A stretch of DNA of 64,000 nt from Lucinisca nassula (GCA_963580285.1 OY757016.1:42547124-42611123); one strand, 5' to 3'. Positions 41,196 through 51,519 are shown, counted from the first letter of the stretch. A program made the numbers and translations. The notes: generated from the sequence alone by a model not told the origin.

Positions 41196-41361
41196 ATACA
41201 TACATACATACATACATACATACATACATACATACATACATACATACATACATACATACATACATCATTCATATCTACCTACTAATTAAAGATTAGCATC
41301 TCAAAAGAAAATAAGTTCATACATGTTCATACGCACAGACATACACACAACAATTCTTCCG

Positions 41362-41392
<31 letters not shown>

Positions 41393-41491
41393 CATACATA
41401 CATACATACATACATACATACATACATACATACATACATACATAATACATACATACATACATACATACATACATACATACATACATACATG
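41196..41491 (+). repeat. (CATA)n microsatellites, two blocks
   Basis: Blocks at about 41196-41265 and 41362-41491, separated by about 95 bp. The second contains one AATA slip and ends in four ATGC/GCAT steps. They create false MYVC-repeat ORFs on the minus strand. They lie inside the split mariner. Confidence 0.95.
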
Positions 41492-41719
41492 CATGCATGC
41501 ATGCATGGTTTCTACGTCACTTCATCTATCGGTGGAGCCCATTGCTCCTTTCCGTCTGTAGATATCAATTTTAATTTACGCTATGTATATGGAGTCGGAA
41601 GGGGAGGAGGCGCCGGCAAAAATCTTCCTTAGACCTAAACCGCTTCAACAATGCGCTGCATACTGATGGTTGCCATTTGCTCGCCACTAAGGGAGTTTTG
41701 GACCCAATTTGTTACCCAA

Positions 41720-41955
41720 AAATAGAAGTGAAGGCAATGATCAGGAATCGACAATTAACCCTCGGCTCCCATCAGAGACACCAAGGGAAAGAAACACAAA
41801 CATGAAACAACTAGACCCTAATGGAAACATCACTAGCGGAAAGCCAAAAGGACAGTTACTTTCCCACAAAATGGGCAATTGGCTATCCAAAGGAAAATGA
41901 TATAAGCGATACACACACTCAAAGGCAAGCCATAACAAAAATAAACCACAACAGA
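41720..41955 (+). repeat. Repeat B copy inside the split mariner
   Basis: AAATAGAAGTGAAGGCAATG, AGAGACACCAAGGGAAAGAA, AGTTACTTTCCCACAAAATGG and ACCACAACAGAAGAACCC match repeat B. Its right edge abuts mariner sequence at about 41960. Confidence 0.75.
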
Positions 41956-41959
41956 AGAA

Positions 41960-42330
41960 CCCAAGTCATGATGTAAAATTATTGAAACGCTACCATGTGA
42001 AATTTGTTATGCATAAGCTATTTCTTCCACCTTAAATCGCCTATCAGAGTACACCAGATCCCGTACCTTGTTACACATTCCTTCATCGGTGGCATCTTAT
42101 GGGCGTCCAGACCTGGTTTCGTCTTCTAAAGACGTCCTAACGCATTTGAATTACCAACCCAGAATTTAACTTGTGCATACGATGGTGCAGTAGACCCATA
42201 AACATTAGTGAACTCGCAATGTATTTCCTGACCTGTTTTCCCTTTCATATACAAGTACCGAATTCCAGCACGGTACTCAACTTTTGATGAAATAGAAGTG
42301 AAGGTAATGATCAGGAATCGATACACTTAA
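41960..42330 (-). pseudogene. mariner transposase, N-terminal part
   Basis: Minus-strand text VEYRAGIRYLYMKGKTGQEI, YGSTAPSYAQVKFW (first helix-turn-helix). After a frame change come DETRSGRP, ATDEGMCNKVRDLV and ISHGSVSIILH (second helix-turn-helix). At least two frame breaks and one stop. It pairs with 40514-40975 as one interrupted element. Confidence 0.85.
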
Positions 42331-42640
42331 TCCACACCTCCCACCAGAGACACCAAAGGGACAGAAACCCAAACATTAAATAACTAGAGCCTTATGAAAA
42401 CATCAATAGCGGAAAGCCAAGAGGACAGTTACTTTCTCCCAAAATGGCAAATTGGCAATTCAAAACAAAAAGATATATGCGAAACAAAAATAAACCGCGA
42501 CAGAAGAACCGCCTTGGAACGGTCAGTGAAAAGAATTTCACGGGGGGGGGGGGGGGGGGGGGGCTTAAATCGATTTTATGCAGCCGCAGCCCTCGCCCCC
42601 ATCTCCGCCGCAACCCAGACGGACACTTTGTTCAGTCCGG
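42290..42640 (+). repeat. Repeat B copy with poly-G tract
   Basis: ATAGAAGTGAAGGTAATGATC through AGTTACTTTCTCCCAAAATGG and GAACCGCCTTGGAACGGTCA. Poly-G lies at 42542-42563, then GGGCTTAAATCGATTTTATG. The left edge directly abuts mariner sequence, as also at 44575. Confidence 0.78.
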
Positions 42641-42866
42641 ACTTAGAATAGAAGTGAAGACAATGATCAGGAATCAATACAACCAACCTACACTTCCCAT
42701 CAGAGACACCAAAGGGAAAGAAACTCAGACATGAAATGACCAGACCCCAGTGAAAACATCAATAGTGGAAAGCCAAAATGACATTTGCTTTCCTACAAAA
42801 TGGCCAATTTGCTATCCAAAACAAAAAGACACAAGCGACACACACACACACACATACACACACACA

Positions 42867-42897
<31 letters not shown>

Positions 42898-43440
42898 ACG
42901 AATTATAAAAAATAAACCGCGGCAGAAGACCCGCATTGGAACAGTCAGTGAAAAGTAGGGCTGGCTAATCGGAGCTGAAAAGATAATCGATTATCAGTCC
43001 TGTCATTGCGATCGATAATCGACTAGTAATCGCTAAGGTTTTTGTCATTTTTTTGCCTGTCTGGCTTTCTGTCTGAGCATGACTCTTACCATATGTTGCA
43101 CTTTACATTATGTATCTTTGAACAGACAGGCCTGAGCAAACAGTGTAGACCCAGATGAGACGCCGCATAATGCGGCGTCTCATCAGGGTCTGCACTCTTT
43201 GCCATTCATCCAGCTATTTTAGGCATAACTTTGGCTAGTAAATTGTACCTATCAAGTAATCTATTAAAAGCAAATCAGAAATGATAATCATTTTTGTGGA
43301 ATTTATCGATCGATTAATCGATTATGCGATTAATCGCGTCAGCCTTAGTGAAAAGTATTTCACTGGGGTAGGGCTTAAATCGATTTTACGCGGCCGAATC
43401 CTCGCCCTTACTACAGTCGCGATTTAGACAAAGCTTGCTT
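42641..43440 (+). repeat. Repeat B copy split by a hAT MITE
   Basis: The left part (AATAGAAGTGAAGACAATGA, GAAACTCAGACATGAAATG, then a CA/CG microsatellite at 42839-42896 and AGACCCGCATTGGAACAG) ends in GTGAAAAG at 42955. The right part resumes at 43348 (GTGAAAAGTATTTCACTGGG, GGCTTAAATCGATTTTACGC). Confidence 0.8.
42956..43347. mobile_element. hAT-type MITE with 8-bp duplication
   Basis: GTGAAAAG flanks both ends (42948-42955 and 43348-43355). The ends TAGGGCTGGCTAATCG and (complement of the right end) TAAGGCTGACGCGATTAATCG share TA(G/A)GGCTG and AATCG. An 8-bp duplication with TAGGGCTG ends is typical of hAT. The 392-bp interior is rich in ATCGAT and TATCGAT sites at both sides, and carries a CAGTGTAGA palindrome at 43136-43202. 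No transposase. Confidence 0.87.
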
Positions 43441-43576
43441 TTGCATCGCTAGCCATGTTTGACTTTCTTTTGAGCGAATGACACAACCAGGATAGGGGAA
43501 TAATCCTGATAAGCTATTTTGTCATGAGGCATCCTTACATGAAATATCAAAATCCTAGCATGCACGGTCCTGAAGT

Positions 43577-43800
43577 TATGCTATGCGTCAAAAAGCATAG
43601 CAGACGCACGAAGGACGCCACGACTATGAAGTAGTAGGAGCATAAAAGATAGAAGATACAATAGAGAGATGAAAGAGAATGCTAGGTGAGAAAGATGAAA
43701 ATGAATGAAAGAGTAGAAACAAAAGAAATAACAATATTCCCCTCTTCTCTTACCTGCAGTTGGACGCCCTGGTGACGTAAGATACACGACACGGGGACAT
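43577..43800 (-). repeat. Repeat I copy
   Basis: CTTACCTGCAGTTGGACGCC, GAGTAGAAACAAAAGAAATA and GGTGACGTAAGATACACGAC align with 29372-29640 and 59278-59460. Outer borders are uncertain. Confidence 0.55.
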
Positions 43801-44164
43801 TTGTGTCTTTTTGATGCATTTCTAGTTTAGTTACTTTCCTTTAATAGAAGAATTAGAAAATGCAAACCGTCTGATATATGGCCTAATGTGACAACTTATG
43901 ATGAAAATGAGGTTTAGAGATATTTTCAGATACAACACCCCATCAGAAAGAAAGTTAAAGTTCTGGAAAAAGGTATACTTGTACTTGTCACCGACTAGGC
44001 CTTCAGTGTCAATCAAGTACGGCCGTATGAAAATATTGGGATGGTTTCAAAAGTATCCTTTGCGAAGGATCTTCCATTTTCCGCGGATCGTCATCAAGTA
44101 GTAGGCCTTAACTCTTGTGCCCACGTGAGTGTCACTGAACAATAAAGTTAAATCACGTACACAT
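43801..44164. other. No gene seen
   Basis: A 67-aa plus ORF and a 61-aa minus ORF overlap here; neither has recognisable features. ACACATTGTGTACGTAATACACAGAACGCAATG at the right edge begins the duplicated block described next (only the start, GTAATACACAGAACGCAATG, is quoted for matching). Confidence 0.35.
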
Positions 44165-44470
44165 TGTGTACGTAATACACAGAACGCAATGAAAACAAAA
44201 GACCATCAAGTACTGGAAAGTGTACGATAAAATACCCATGCGCTAAATGGCGTCTATCATATCTCTAAAAGAAATATTTTTCAGATGATAATGTTTGATA
44301 TTTTTCTTATTTCTATTCCAAATATAGATTATGAGTGCTCGTTAGAACCGCTCTAACGATGTCCCACAATCTATGTTTCTGAGCAAAAATAAGGAAAATA
44401 ATGAATACCCTCATAAACCCCACATTTCTCTATATATTGGGGTTGAGGGGGTCTTTATTTCCCGGACTCC
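44165..44470 (+). repeat. MITE H copy, left copy of a duplicated pair
   Basis: Begins GTAATACACAGAACGCAATG and ATCAAGTACTGGAAAGTG, then the MITE H order (CTATCATATCTCTAAAAG, AATATAGATTATGAGTGCTC, GCAAAAATAAGGAAAATAAT, CATAAACCCCACATTTCTC). The same order recurs at 45050-45412, which has the additional hairpin half intact. Confidence 0.75.
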
Positions 44471-44580
44471 TGATGACCCATACACATTGGTGAACTCGCA
44501 ATGTATTTCCTGACCTGTTTTTCCTTTTATATACAAGTACCGAATTCCAGCACGGTACTCAACTTTTGATGAAATAGAAG
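44470..44580 (-). pseudogene. Second mariner N-terminal fragment
   Basis: Minus-strand VEYRAGIRYLYIKGKTGQEI and HCEFTNVYGSS match 42160-42330 almost exactly, and the fragment meets repeat B at the same position. It is a duplicated chimera, not an independent insertion. Confidence 0.85.
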
Positions 44581-45049
44581 TGAAGGCAATGATCAGGAAT
44601 CCATGCACTTAATCCACACCTCCCACCAGAGACACCAAAGGGAAAGACACACAAACATTAAATAACTAGAGCCTAATGAAAACATCAAGAGCGAAAAGCC
44701 AAGAGGACAATTACTTTCCTTCAAAATGGCAAATTGGCAATCCAAAACAAAACGATATAAGCGATCGATATACACACTCAATGACAAAACATAACAAAAA
44801 TAAACCGCGACAGAAGAACCGCCTTGGAACGATCAATGAAAATAATTTCACTGGGGGGGGGGGGGGGGGGGGGGCTTAAGTCGATTTTACGCGGCCGCAT
44901 TCCTCGACCCCATCGGCGGGGGGGGGGGGGGGGCTTAAGTCGATTTTACGCGGCCGCATTCCTCGCCCCCATCGGCGCCGCAACCCAGACAAACACTATA
45001 TTCAATCCGGACGAAGAACAGAAGTGAAGACAATGATCAGGAATGATTA
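44575..45049 (+). repeat. Repeat B copy with duplicated poly-G end
   Basis: Same order as 42290, with poly-G at 44853-44874, GGGCTTAAGTCGATTTTACG and GCGGCCGCATTCCTCG. The end module (poly-G plus GGCTTAAGTCGATTTTACGC) is repeated at 44918-44980. GAACAGAAGTGAAGACAATG near 45020 starts another fragment. Confidence 0.8.
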
Positions 45050-45412
45050 GTATGTAATACACAGAACGCAATGAAAAAAAAACAACAACAAAAAAACAAC
45101 AACAACAAAAAAAAAAAACATCAAGTACTGGAAAGTGTCATTACGATAGCACACCCATGCGCCAGAATGGCTTCCATCATACCTCTAAAAGTATTTTTGT
45201 TTTCAGATGATAATTTTGGATATTTTTCTTATTTCTAGTCCAAATATAGATTGTGAGTGCTCGTTAGAACCGCCTCAATGAGGCGGTTCTAAGGAGTACC
45301 CACAATCTATGTCTCTGAGCAAAAATAAGGGATATAATGAATACCCCATAAACCCCAATTTTCGCTATATAGTGGGGTTTAGAGGGGTCTTTATTTCACG
45401 GATAAACGAAAC
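45050..45412 (+). repeat. MITE H copy, right copy of the duplicated pair
   Basis: GTAATACACAGAACGCAATG, an A/CAA-rich expansion (about 45082-45120), ATCAAGTACTGGAAAGTG, then the MITE H body with an intact central hairpin at about 45252-45310 (GTGCTCGTTAGAACCGCCTC / GAGGCGGTTCTAAGGAGTAC). Confidence 0.78.
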
Positions 45413-46189
45413 AGTCTTAAGTTCAGAACCATTTTCCAGCTTAGCCTACAACCAGACTGGCTCAATCAACTCACCAGGGCTATCAGCGTTTTGAGTTTTA
45501 TTCGAAATTCAGTTTGTTATTCCTGGCCACAGGGGCTTGACGTAACAACAGAACTGCCATACAAACCTCAGAAAGCCACAGTTCCTTTCCATTGCCTATA
45601 AAGGCATGCCGTGTTTGAATCAGGCCATATTTCCTCTGTTAATGAACGTATACAGTTCTTGTAAGACTGTTTTGCAGAGCTGTTCTCATCTATATAGCTG
45701 TCGGAGTTAAACATCGATAACCATGATGAATTTTCGCAAATAAATATTGACTAACAAACATATTTCTCTTTTGAAAATGATCATCAGAGCATCTTAAAGT
45801 CTATTATATATAAAAACAATACGAGTATTTATTTCCAAAGAACGGAGAAAGGCTGCTACACATAGAAATAATTACACATGTATTCTTGCATAAATACCTA
45901 TCCGCATGACTGTTTGAAGCCATTGTCAAATGGACCAAAAGCCGTGCTCAAACAGCCAAAACCATGTTCAAATCATGAAATTCGCGTGCTGTTTGAACAT
46001 AGATTTTGAGCTTTTGATATCACAAGACGGGCCAGGCTTTGTTTACGTTACGTTAAGCGACGTAACGTTATCGCCCTGAACGTAGCGTTTTAGAGTTCTA
46101 TGATGACGTCACTGCATGACAACGTCATTGTAAACAACATTCTGAACTGGCCTCCATTTTGGTTTGCCAATCGCATTTGAAGGGTTTAT
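45413..46189. other. No gene seen
   Basis: Unique-looking AT-rich DNA with short ORFs only. Repeated TTTGAACA/TGTTCAAA words (45930-46010) and GACGTAACGTTA-type words (46050-46090) occur. I see no exon signal. Confidence 0.35.
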
Positions 46190-46405
46190 ATGGAGCTTTT
46201 GGGCGTTTTCTTCAAAAATTGCTGTCGGATTCGAAAGTTATGCAAGAACCACGATCAACCATGGTTATTTCATGGCATTAACATTTGCCGGATCCCTCGG
46301 AAGATATTTGAACATTCGGCCTAGCGGCCTCATGTTCAAACAGCTTCCTCGGGATCCTGCAAATGTTAATGCATGAAAAACCATGGTTGATCCCTATATT
46401 TACAA
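46190..46405. repeat. Long imperfect hairpin
   Basis: ATCAACCATGGTTATTTCATG, GCATTAACATTTG and GGATCC...GGAAG on the left (46252-46305) are inverted on the right (46345-46402: CTTCCTCGGGATCC, CAAATGTTAATGC, AACCATGGTTGAT). The loop has GGCCTAGCGGCC. A related right arm occurs at 21460-21515. Confidence 0.8.
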
Positions 46406-46520
46406 ACGTTGTGACGACGATTTCCAGACGTCAAATCCTGGGGAATAAACATATCTAGGGAAACAATTTAATAGTACGATCCCATCCCACGTAGTGCCAC
46501 CCACGTAGTACGTGAAAACA

Positions 46521-47777
46521 CATTCTAATGCACTAACGTTTGTAACCCGACGTCTGATTGGATAATGTCAAAATTTGCGACGATATATTCTGCATTATAC
46601 TGTCGGAAACCCGACGTCATCATGTAACGTCGCCTTTCATTGGCTGGTTCTCGGTTTTACCGCGCGGCAGCTCACAGCACTTCAACTTGTCGCTTTGAGC
46701 AAATAGTACAATTTTTAACAAAACTGAGTAAGTGCATTAGAATGGGGATAATTGTATTGAAAATGGTCATTTCTGGAGATAAATCGTCGGTTTTACGGTC
46801 GCAAATTCCTTTTTACGCCGCCGCCGATCGGTAAACCGCAAATTTACCTCCCCAAATGACAAATTCGAATACAGTAAGTTGTCCCCTAAATGTGCGACAT
46901 GAACCCGTTACTGACATACTGAAATTCCAATCTGTCCAATCTAAGGAGCCACTCCAAAAATTGTCCTCGGCCAAGACATGTGCGCCCAGTGAAACAGATC
47001 AGCCTGCTCATCGGTAATCTTCGCTCTCATGACACGTACATGGCATGAAGAGGCGTGCCGCCAGGGGGTGGTATAGTGACTGAATGGGTGTACAGTGTAT
47101 ACTTATTGAAGGGTTAATTGTATTCAAAGTTGTCGTTTGGGGAGGTAAATTAAATCAGAGGTTTTACGGTCGGAAAGTTCGTTTTACGGCCACGCGTAAT
47201 TTGCGACCGTAAAACCGACGACTAACCGCCCCAAAGACACTTTTCAATGCAGCTTAACCCATTATAATGCAATTTTTATTCACACAGTTTAGTAATAATT
47301 GTAGATTTTTGCTTAAAAAAAAAAAAAAACGGGAACAACTGTTGGCTTCTTTAAACCGAATGTCAGCCTTTAGAAAAGCGATTTATCATACGACGCCGTT
47401 GATAAGCAGTGGATAACGTGGTGTAATAACAATCATATGACCACACGTGTAATAACACTTTGGCGGGATTAAGTAACGTCATGACGACGCCCATGTCAAC
47501 AATGCATTTTCTGTGGAAAAATTGTCAAATTCAAAGGCGATAAAATCTAGTTTAAAGTGGTCATATGATAAAAAGAATCTTACACTCGTGGTCATTTCAT
47601 ATGAAATTTATGAAACTCACCGAAGGCTCGTTTCATAAATTTCATATGAAATGACCGCGAGTGTAAGATCCTCTATGTAACATGATGCCGTCAGATTTGT
47701 CGACAGTATATCACAAAATAACTTACTGACGCAAATTTTTGACATTATCCAATCAGATGTCGCAAGTGCACTAGAAT
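46521..47777. mobile_element. 1.26-kb element with ~100-bp inverted ends
   Basis: The left end (ACATTCTAATGCACTAACG, GTCTGATTGGATAATGTC, AAAATTTGCG, ATACTGTCGG, GTCATCATGTAAC) is inverted at 47686-47777. The interior has GGTTTTACGGTCG-type motifs at 46790 and 47160 and their inverse near 47205, and a variant MITE G snapback at 47378-47690 (TTTCATATGAAATTTATGAAAC inverted). No transposase. Confidence 0.7.
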
Positions 47778-47935
47778 GATGTCTTCAATTTGCGCACTTT
47801 TAGTAGAGCGCGAATGACATACCAAATAAAACGCCGCGTGAATTTTTAGACAAGGCGGCAATTTAAAAAAATATTTTTCAGATGAAATTAAAGACATTAC
47901 ATGTGTGAACCGTCTGCTCTGCAGAAGCGGAAACT

Positions 47936-47987
47936 GAAGAAGAAGAAGAAGAAGAAGAAGAAGAAGAAGAAGAAGAAGAAGAAGAAC
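47936..47987 (+). repeat. (GAA)n microsatellite
   Basis: About 17 GAA trimers. It produces the poly-Leu stretch of a spurious minus ORF. Confidence 0.95.
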
Positions 47988-48377
47988 AACCACAACACAG
48001 AATTCTGAAAAATAAGACAAAAATATTGGAAAAAGACGCCTGACAATACTGTGATTTAACAATCCTTTAAAGCACCACAGAAGTTTTGAAGCAGACAACA
48101 AGTTTATTTTTTTTAAAATTATTTTCAGGTTAAATATGAGACGATTCACATTTATTGTCAAGCCTTAGTTTATCTGAAAAGTAAGAAAAAATATTGGAAA
48201 ATGATATCGGCAAATATTGTGATTGGTAGCCTTTAAGGGATAAGACAGATTGTACTCTTGCCACGACTGCAAAGGTGAATAACTCGTTCTTCCCTGTGTT
48301 GTATTTTGGATCAGTTTCAAACATCCAAAAATTGAAGAATGACATTGTAATTCCATTATAATTCCAGACGCACTTAT

Positions 48378-48379
<2 letters not shown>

Positions 48380-48466
<87 letters not shown>

Positions 48467-48477
48467 TGGGACAGATG
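48380..48477 (+). repeat. (GA)n microsatellite
   Basis: Nearly 100 bp of GA with one AAAG interruption. It lies about 190 bp beyond the stop codon of the SETMAR-like gene on that gene's 3' side. Confidence 0.97.
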
Positions 48478-48662
48478 GACAGAAAGACAGACATAGTTGT
48501 AGTTGATACTGTGGGCTGTCGTTTGGCGATTGGTAGCTTATAATTATTAGACAAAGTGCAAAGTTGGAGCTGCCCAGTGAGGTCATTTAATACGCAATAG
48601 AGTACCAAGATTAGGACTGACAAGTTGAGGTAACAGATGACAGCACTGTTCAAAGAACAAAA

Positions 48663-50627
48663 TCATTTTACTGGAAAAAGAGTACTGTCAAACGGTAAAG
48701 TGCCTTTACAGGTCTCGGTCATACAGTGGCAAGCACTTCTTGACACTGTTTCATGGTTATCCTTCCTTTCACCTTCCGAATGGCCTGTAATGTCCGAGCC
48801 ATAGTCATACGTTATCTCCTCTCCGGAATCAATATCCCGGAGGGCAAACACACAGAGTCTCGGAACCATATTTTCAACACGAATTGGTACAATGAAGGCA
48901 TTTGGTTTGCAAGAATGATTAATAAAGCGGCCAATGTTGCCTCTTTTACACGGATCTATAAATGTCACTAACGGACCTGAAGAAAAATGCTCCCTTAATG
49001 CAAAAATATAATTCATATCATTTCCACTTTGTTCATTGGCCCTCTTTTTCGCTTCCTCGTAATTTACAACCTCTCCAGCATATTCACAAATAAACGTCAG
49101 CTCCTTAATTAACTCTAGCGTTCGTAAACAAAGTCCCTTCTGAACATGTTTAAATACTTCCAACTGGCATCTGATGCCTTTCTGCACTACCCTGTTTATG
49201 CAAGTGTTCTGACAAGAACAGCGCGAGTTACATTCGGTAATTAGTTGCACTTCGCTGGGACTGTCCCGACTCAAAGCAGTCAAACAGCCGTTCTCATTGT
49301 AAACGCATCCACGCTTACTCAAACACGTGCAGATTGAAGACTGCTTGTCGTTAGACGGCATCTGAAGATCATAGGTCTGGTTGGTGGTGACTTCTGAAGC
49401 ACTGCAGGATGTACTGCACTCACATCCTTGTATCAAATCCTCAAAGTTAATCGGTTCCAGATCTGGCCCAGGTATGTTGCAACACACATACTCAAACTAC
49501 AAAAGAATGAATGACATTTCATAATAAATATTACACAATGAATCAGCTTATGGAAAGAGTGTATATGTATACTTATCACGTGCCAGCAGAAAAGGCTCAG
49601 GCGAGCCTGCGCATGCGCGCAGTCTCGCCAGAGCCTTTGCTGCTTGCAGCCATGCAAATGAGACCTTGGTGTCTACAGATGATTCAAGCAAGAATTCGTA
49701 TGTCCAACTTTTTTAGTTGTCTGTACATGCCGATTAAAAAAAAAGCAGGAGAATAGGGCCTTCTCTAGGTTCTTTTCATAACCTGTCAGCTCATGTGGAT
49801 TTGTTTGAATACCGAACAGGATTTAGGCTTACAGACATTTGCGGATGACGTTTGTGTACGAAACTATAGTACATTGCAATTATACTTCACTGACAACAGC
49901 AGAAATGTCAAAAAGTATACCCGAACTAGGGAGTGTATGCCATCATCCCTACAGGCACAAAACGTTGACTCAACGTTGAGTGCCTGCTGGGACATTAATA
50001 TGCAAGTGAAATAAATAATGAAGGCGTGAAACCCACTCTCTCTCCCACCCTCCCCCCCCCCCCCCCCCCCTCACCACCACCCCAGGTCTAACGCCGTAAG
50101 ACATTATTGAAAACATAGATTGTGGTGCTCGTTAGAACTGCTTCATTGAGGCGGTTCTGATGGACACCACTATATATTTTGAGCATAATTATGAAACTTA
50201 TTAAAAAAAATAATTAGGTTTTGAGCAATGAAAGATACCGTTGCAGCTTGTCCAATGCAGAATTAACTCCTCTATAAACAGCGCTCGAAAAATTAAACGA
50301 AAATGCGAGACCAATCTGCCATTTTGACCTGCTTATGCCAGCTCCAAATTATATTTGTTTGCGTATTTTACATATATTATTATTAAGACATTCTACACAA
50401 GACGAATTAAAACGCGGGTCCGTGTTCATACGAATAATAACTGGTCCCTGAATGAGCACGAAACCGCAAATAGGCCGAAATATGTAAACAACTGAATCAG
50501 AATCAGAATACTAGTAATGTCCTACCTCTTTGATATACAGTTTGCTTCTTTGTCCATCACAATCAAAATAAATGGGAAAATTCTCAGTTCCCTCACAAAT
50601 ATCTAGATCATCAATATTAGGCTGCAT
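48663..50627 (-). CDS. SETMAR: SETMAR-like histone-lysine methyltransferase, two exons
   Basis: Join of 50627-50526 (34 codons) and 49496-48663 (277 codons plus stop), 311 aa. The donor is GAG|GTAGGA and the acceptor TTCTTTTGTAG|TTTGAG; the frame is kept (phase 0) across a 1,029-nt intron. Domains: Cys-rich pre-SET (about 58-136: GCECSTSC, CTCLSKRGC, ECNSRCSC), SET (about 141-267: ICEYAGEVV 169-177, RFINHSCKPN about 224-233, YDYG 264-267) and post-SET CxC (CHCMTETC, 290-297). NRVVQKG...VFKHVQKGLCLRTLELI and MVPRLCVFALRDI match vertebrate SETMAR better than SUV39 or G9a. Methylation of histone H3 (K36/K4 reported for SETMAR) is inferred. The usual GWG motif is GLC, which may affect cofactor binding. 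A minus-strand ATTAAA at 48591-48586 is a candidate poly(A) signal. No mariner part is fused. Confidence 0.93.
49596..49644. promoter_or_regulatory. Intronic palindrome with NRF1-type core
   Basis: AAAGGCTCAGGCGAG on the left pairs with CTCGCCAGAGCCTTT on the right around TGCGCATGCGCGC. GCGCATGCGC is the consensus of the NRF1/Ewg transcription factor. It lies in the SETMAR-like intron about 100 nt before the second exon. Binding is inference. Confidence 0.5.
50052..50215. repeat. Poly-C tract and MITE H remnant
   Basis: A C-run at 50052-50070, then ACATAGATTGTGGTGCTCGTTAGAACTGC and its partial inverse near 50135-50170 (TCATTGAGGCGGTTCTGATG), a decayed H hairpin. Both lie in the SETMAR-like intron. 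Confidence 0.6.
50526..50627 (-). CDS. SETMAR: First exon of the SETMAR-like gene
   Basis: ATG at 50627, then DLDICEGTENFPIYFDCDGQ. It ends in LYIKE followed by GTAGGA. Joining to FEYVCCNIPGPDLEP in the second exon restores the FxYxxxxxxGP text found at this place in SETMAR proteins. The reading frame upstream has no other ATG that improves the match. Confidence 0.82.
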
Positions 50628-51230
50628 GGTAAACTCCTCTTCTGGTCCGAGACGGCGATAAGTTTGACAAAGATACCTCCCTGGATATCAATCTATCTTT
50701 CCTAGGGGTCACATGAAGCTAATACATGTTCCCCGGGGGTCATCCTCGGTATCGCTATCGACCCGGCATTCTTTGCAGGCTGGGTGTTATGCCACACTTG
50801 TCACCCTCGGATCAGACACCTGACGTAAGCAGATGACGTATCAACGTCTGTGCAACGTCATGATGTTGCGACGTTGCATAAAATGTCAACTGCCCAGTGG
50901 GATGAATAGGGTTTTTCACTGACTGGCTGACTATCAAGTAGATTTTTGCCCAGATCTTCAATTAAGTACAAAACAACAACAACAATATAATAATTAATAA
51001 TAAAATGGCATCGCCTACTAATGACTACATTCGACATGGGCGAGACCCCATTTGTTGGGTCGATAGTTTATCAATCCACCAGAAGTTACTAACTACATAA
51101 GTTTCACGTCTGCTATTGTACACGTGACTACAAAATCCAGATACCGGTTATTTATGGCAGCGCTAGTCTTCTTCCTGGGACGTCAGAGCGCTGTGTAAAA
51201 TCTGGATTGGGCTTGTGTACTTGGTGAATG
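50628..51230. other. Upstream of the SETMAR-like gene; ACGT-rich MITE fragment
   Basis: The first ~190 bp should hold the 5' UTR and promoter. I see no clear TATA box. CACCTGACGTAAGC, TATCAACGTCTGTGCAACGTC and GACGTTGCATAAAATGTC (50815-50905) belong to the ACGT-rich MITE type seen at 51898. The rest is unrecognised. Confidence 0.4.
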
Positions 51231-51298
51231 GCGAACAGTGTTGGCCTTGATCAGACTCTGCATAACGAGGCATCTTGTCATGGTCTACACTATTTGCT
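51231..51298. repeat. CAGTGTAGA-type palindrome, decayed
   Basis: GCGAACAGTGTTGGCCTTGA and CATGGTCTACACTATTTGC form the outer arms. The core (ACTCTGCATAACGAGGCATC) has lost most of its symmetry. Confidence 0.6.
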
Positions 51299-51519
51299 TA
51301 AAATACTGGAATCTAAGGGTTAAACGAACAGTTTTTAAGTCTCAGTTCAAGAATATTTTCCCAGCCTACACTCAGAGACAATCGATTCATCAGTACTGTC
51401 AGTGCTTTGATATATATTTTGTATTTAATTGAATGGGACAATAACGCAGTCAATAGCTGAAAACACTATCCACGCATCAAGAGCCTGTGGCCCACAGTAG
51501 GCCCGTTATGTAGCCAAGA

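Noticed and set aside
40962..41261. MYVC-repeat ORFs on the minus strand (also 41301-41498)
   Set aside because: Direct translation of the CATA microsatellites.
47745..48161. 138-aa minus ORF with a poly-Leu segment resembling a signal anchor
   Set aside because: The Leu run is the GAA microsatellite read on the opposite strand; the flanks have no coding character.
48165..48653. 162-aa minus ORF with Ser-Leu repeats downstream of the SETMAR-like gene
   Set aside because: It is the GA microsatellite in translation; not a further exon, since the SET ORF has its own stop at 48663.
48663..49487. G9a/SUV39 assignment for the SET gene
   Set aside because: No ankyrin or chromodomain, and the NRVVQKG, MVPRL and post-SET text with the short N-terminus fits SETMAR better.
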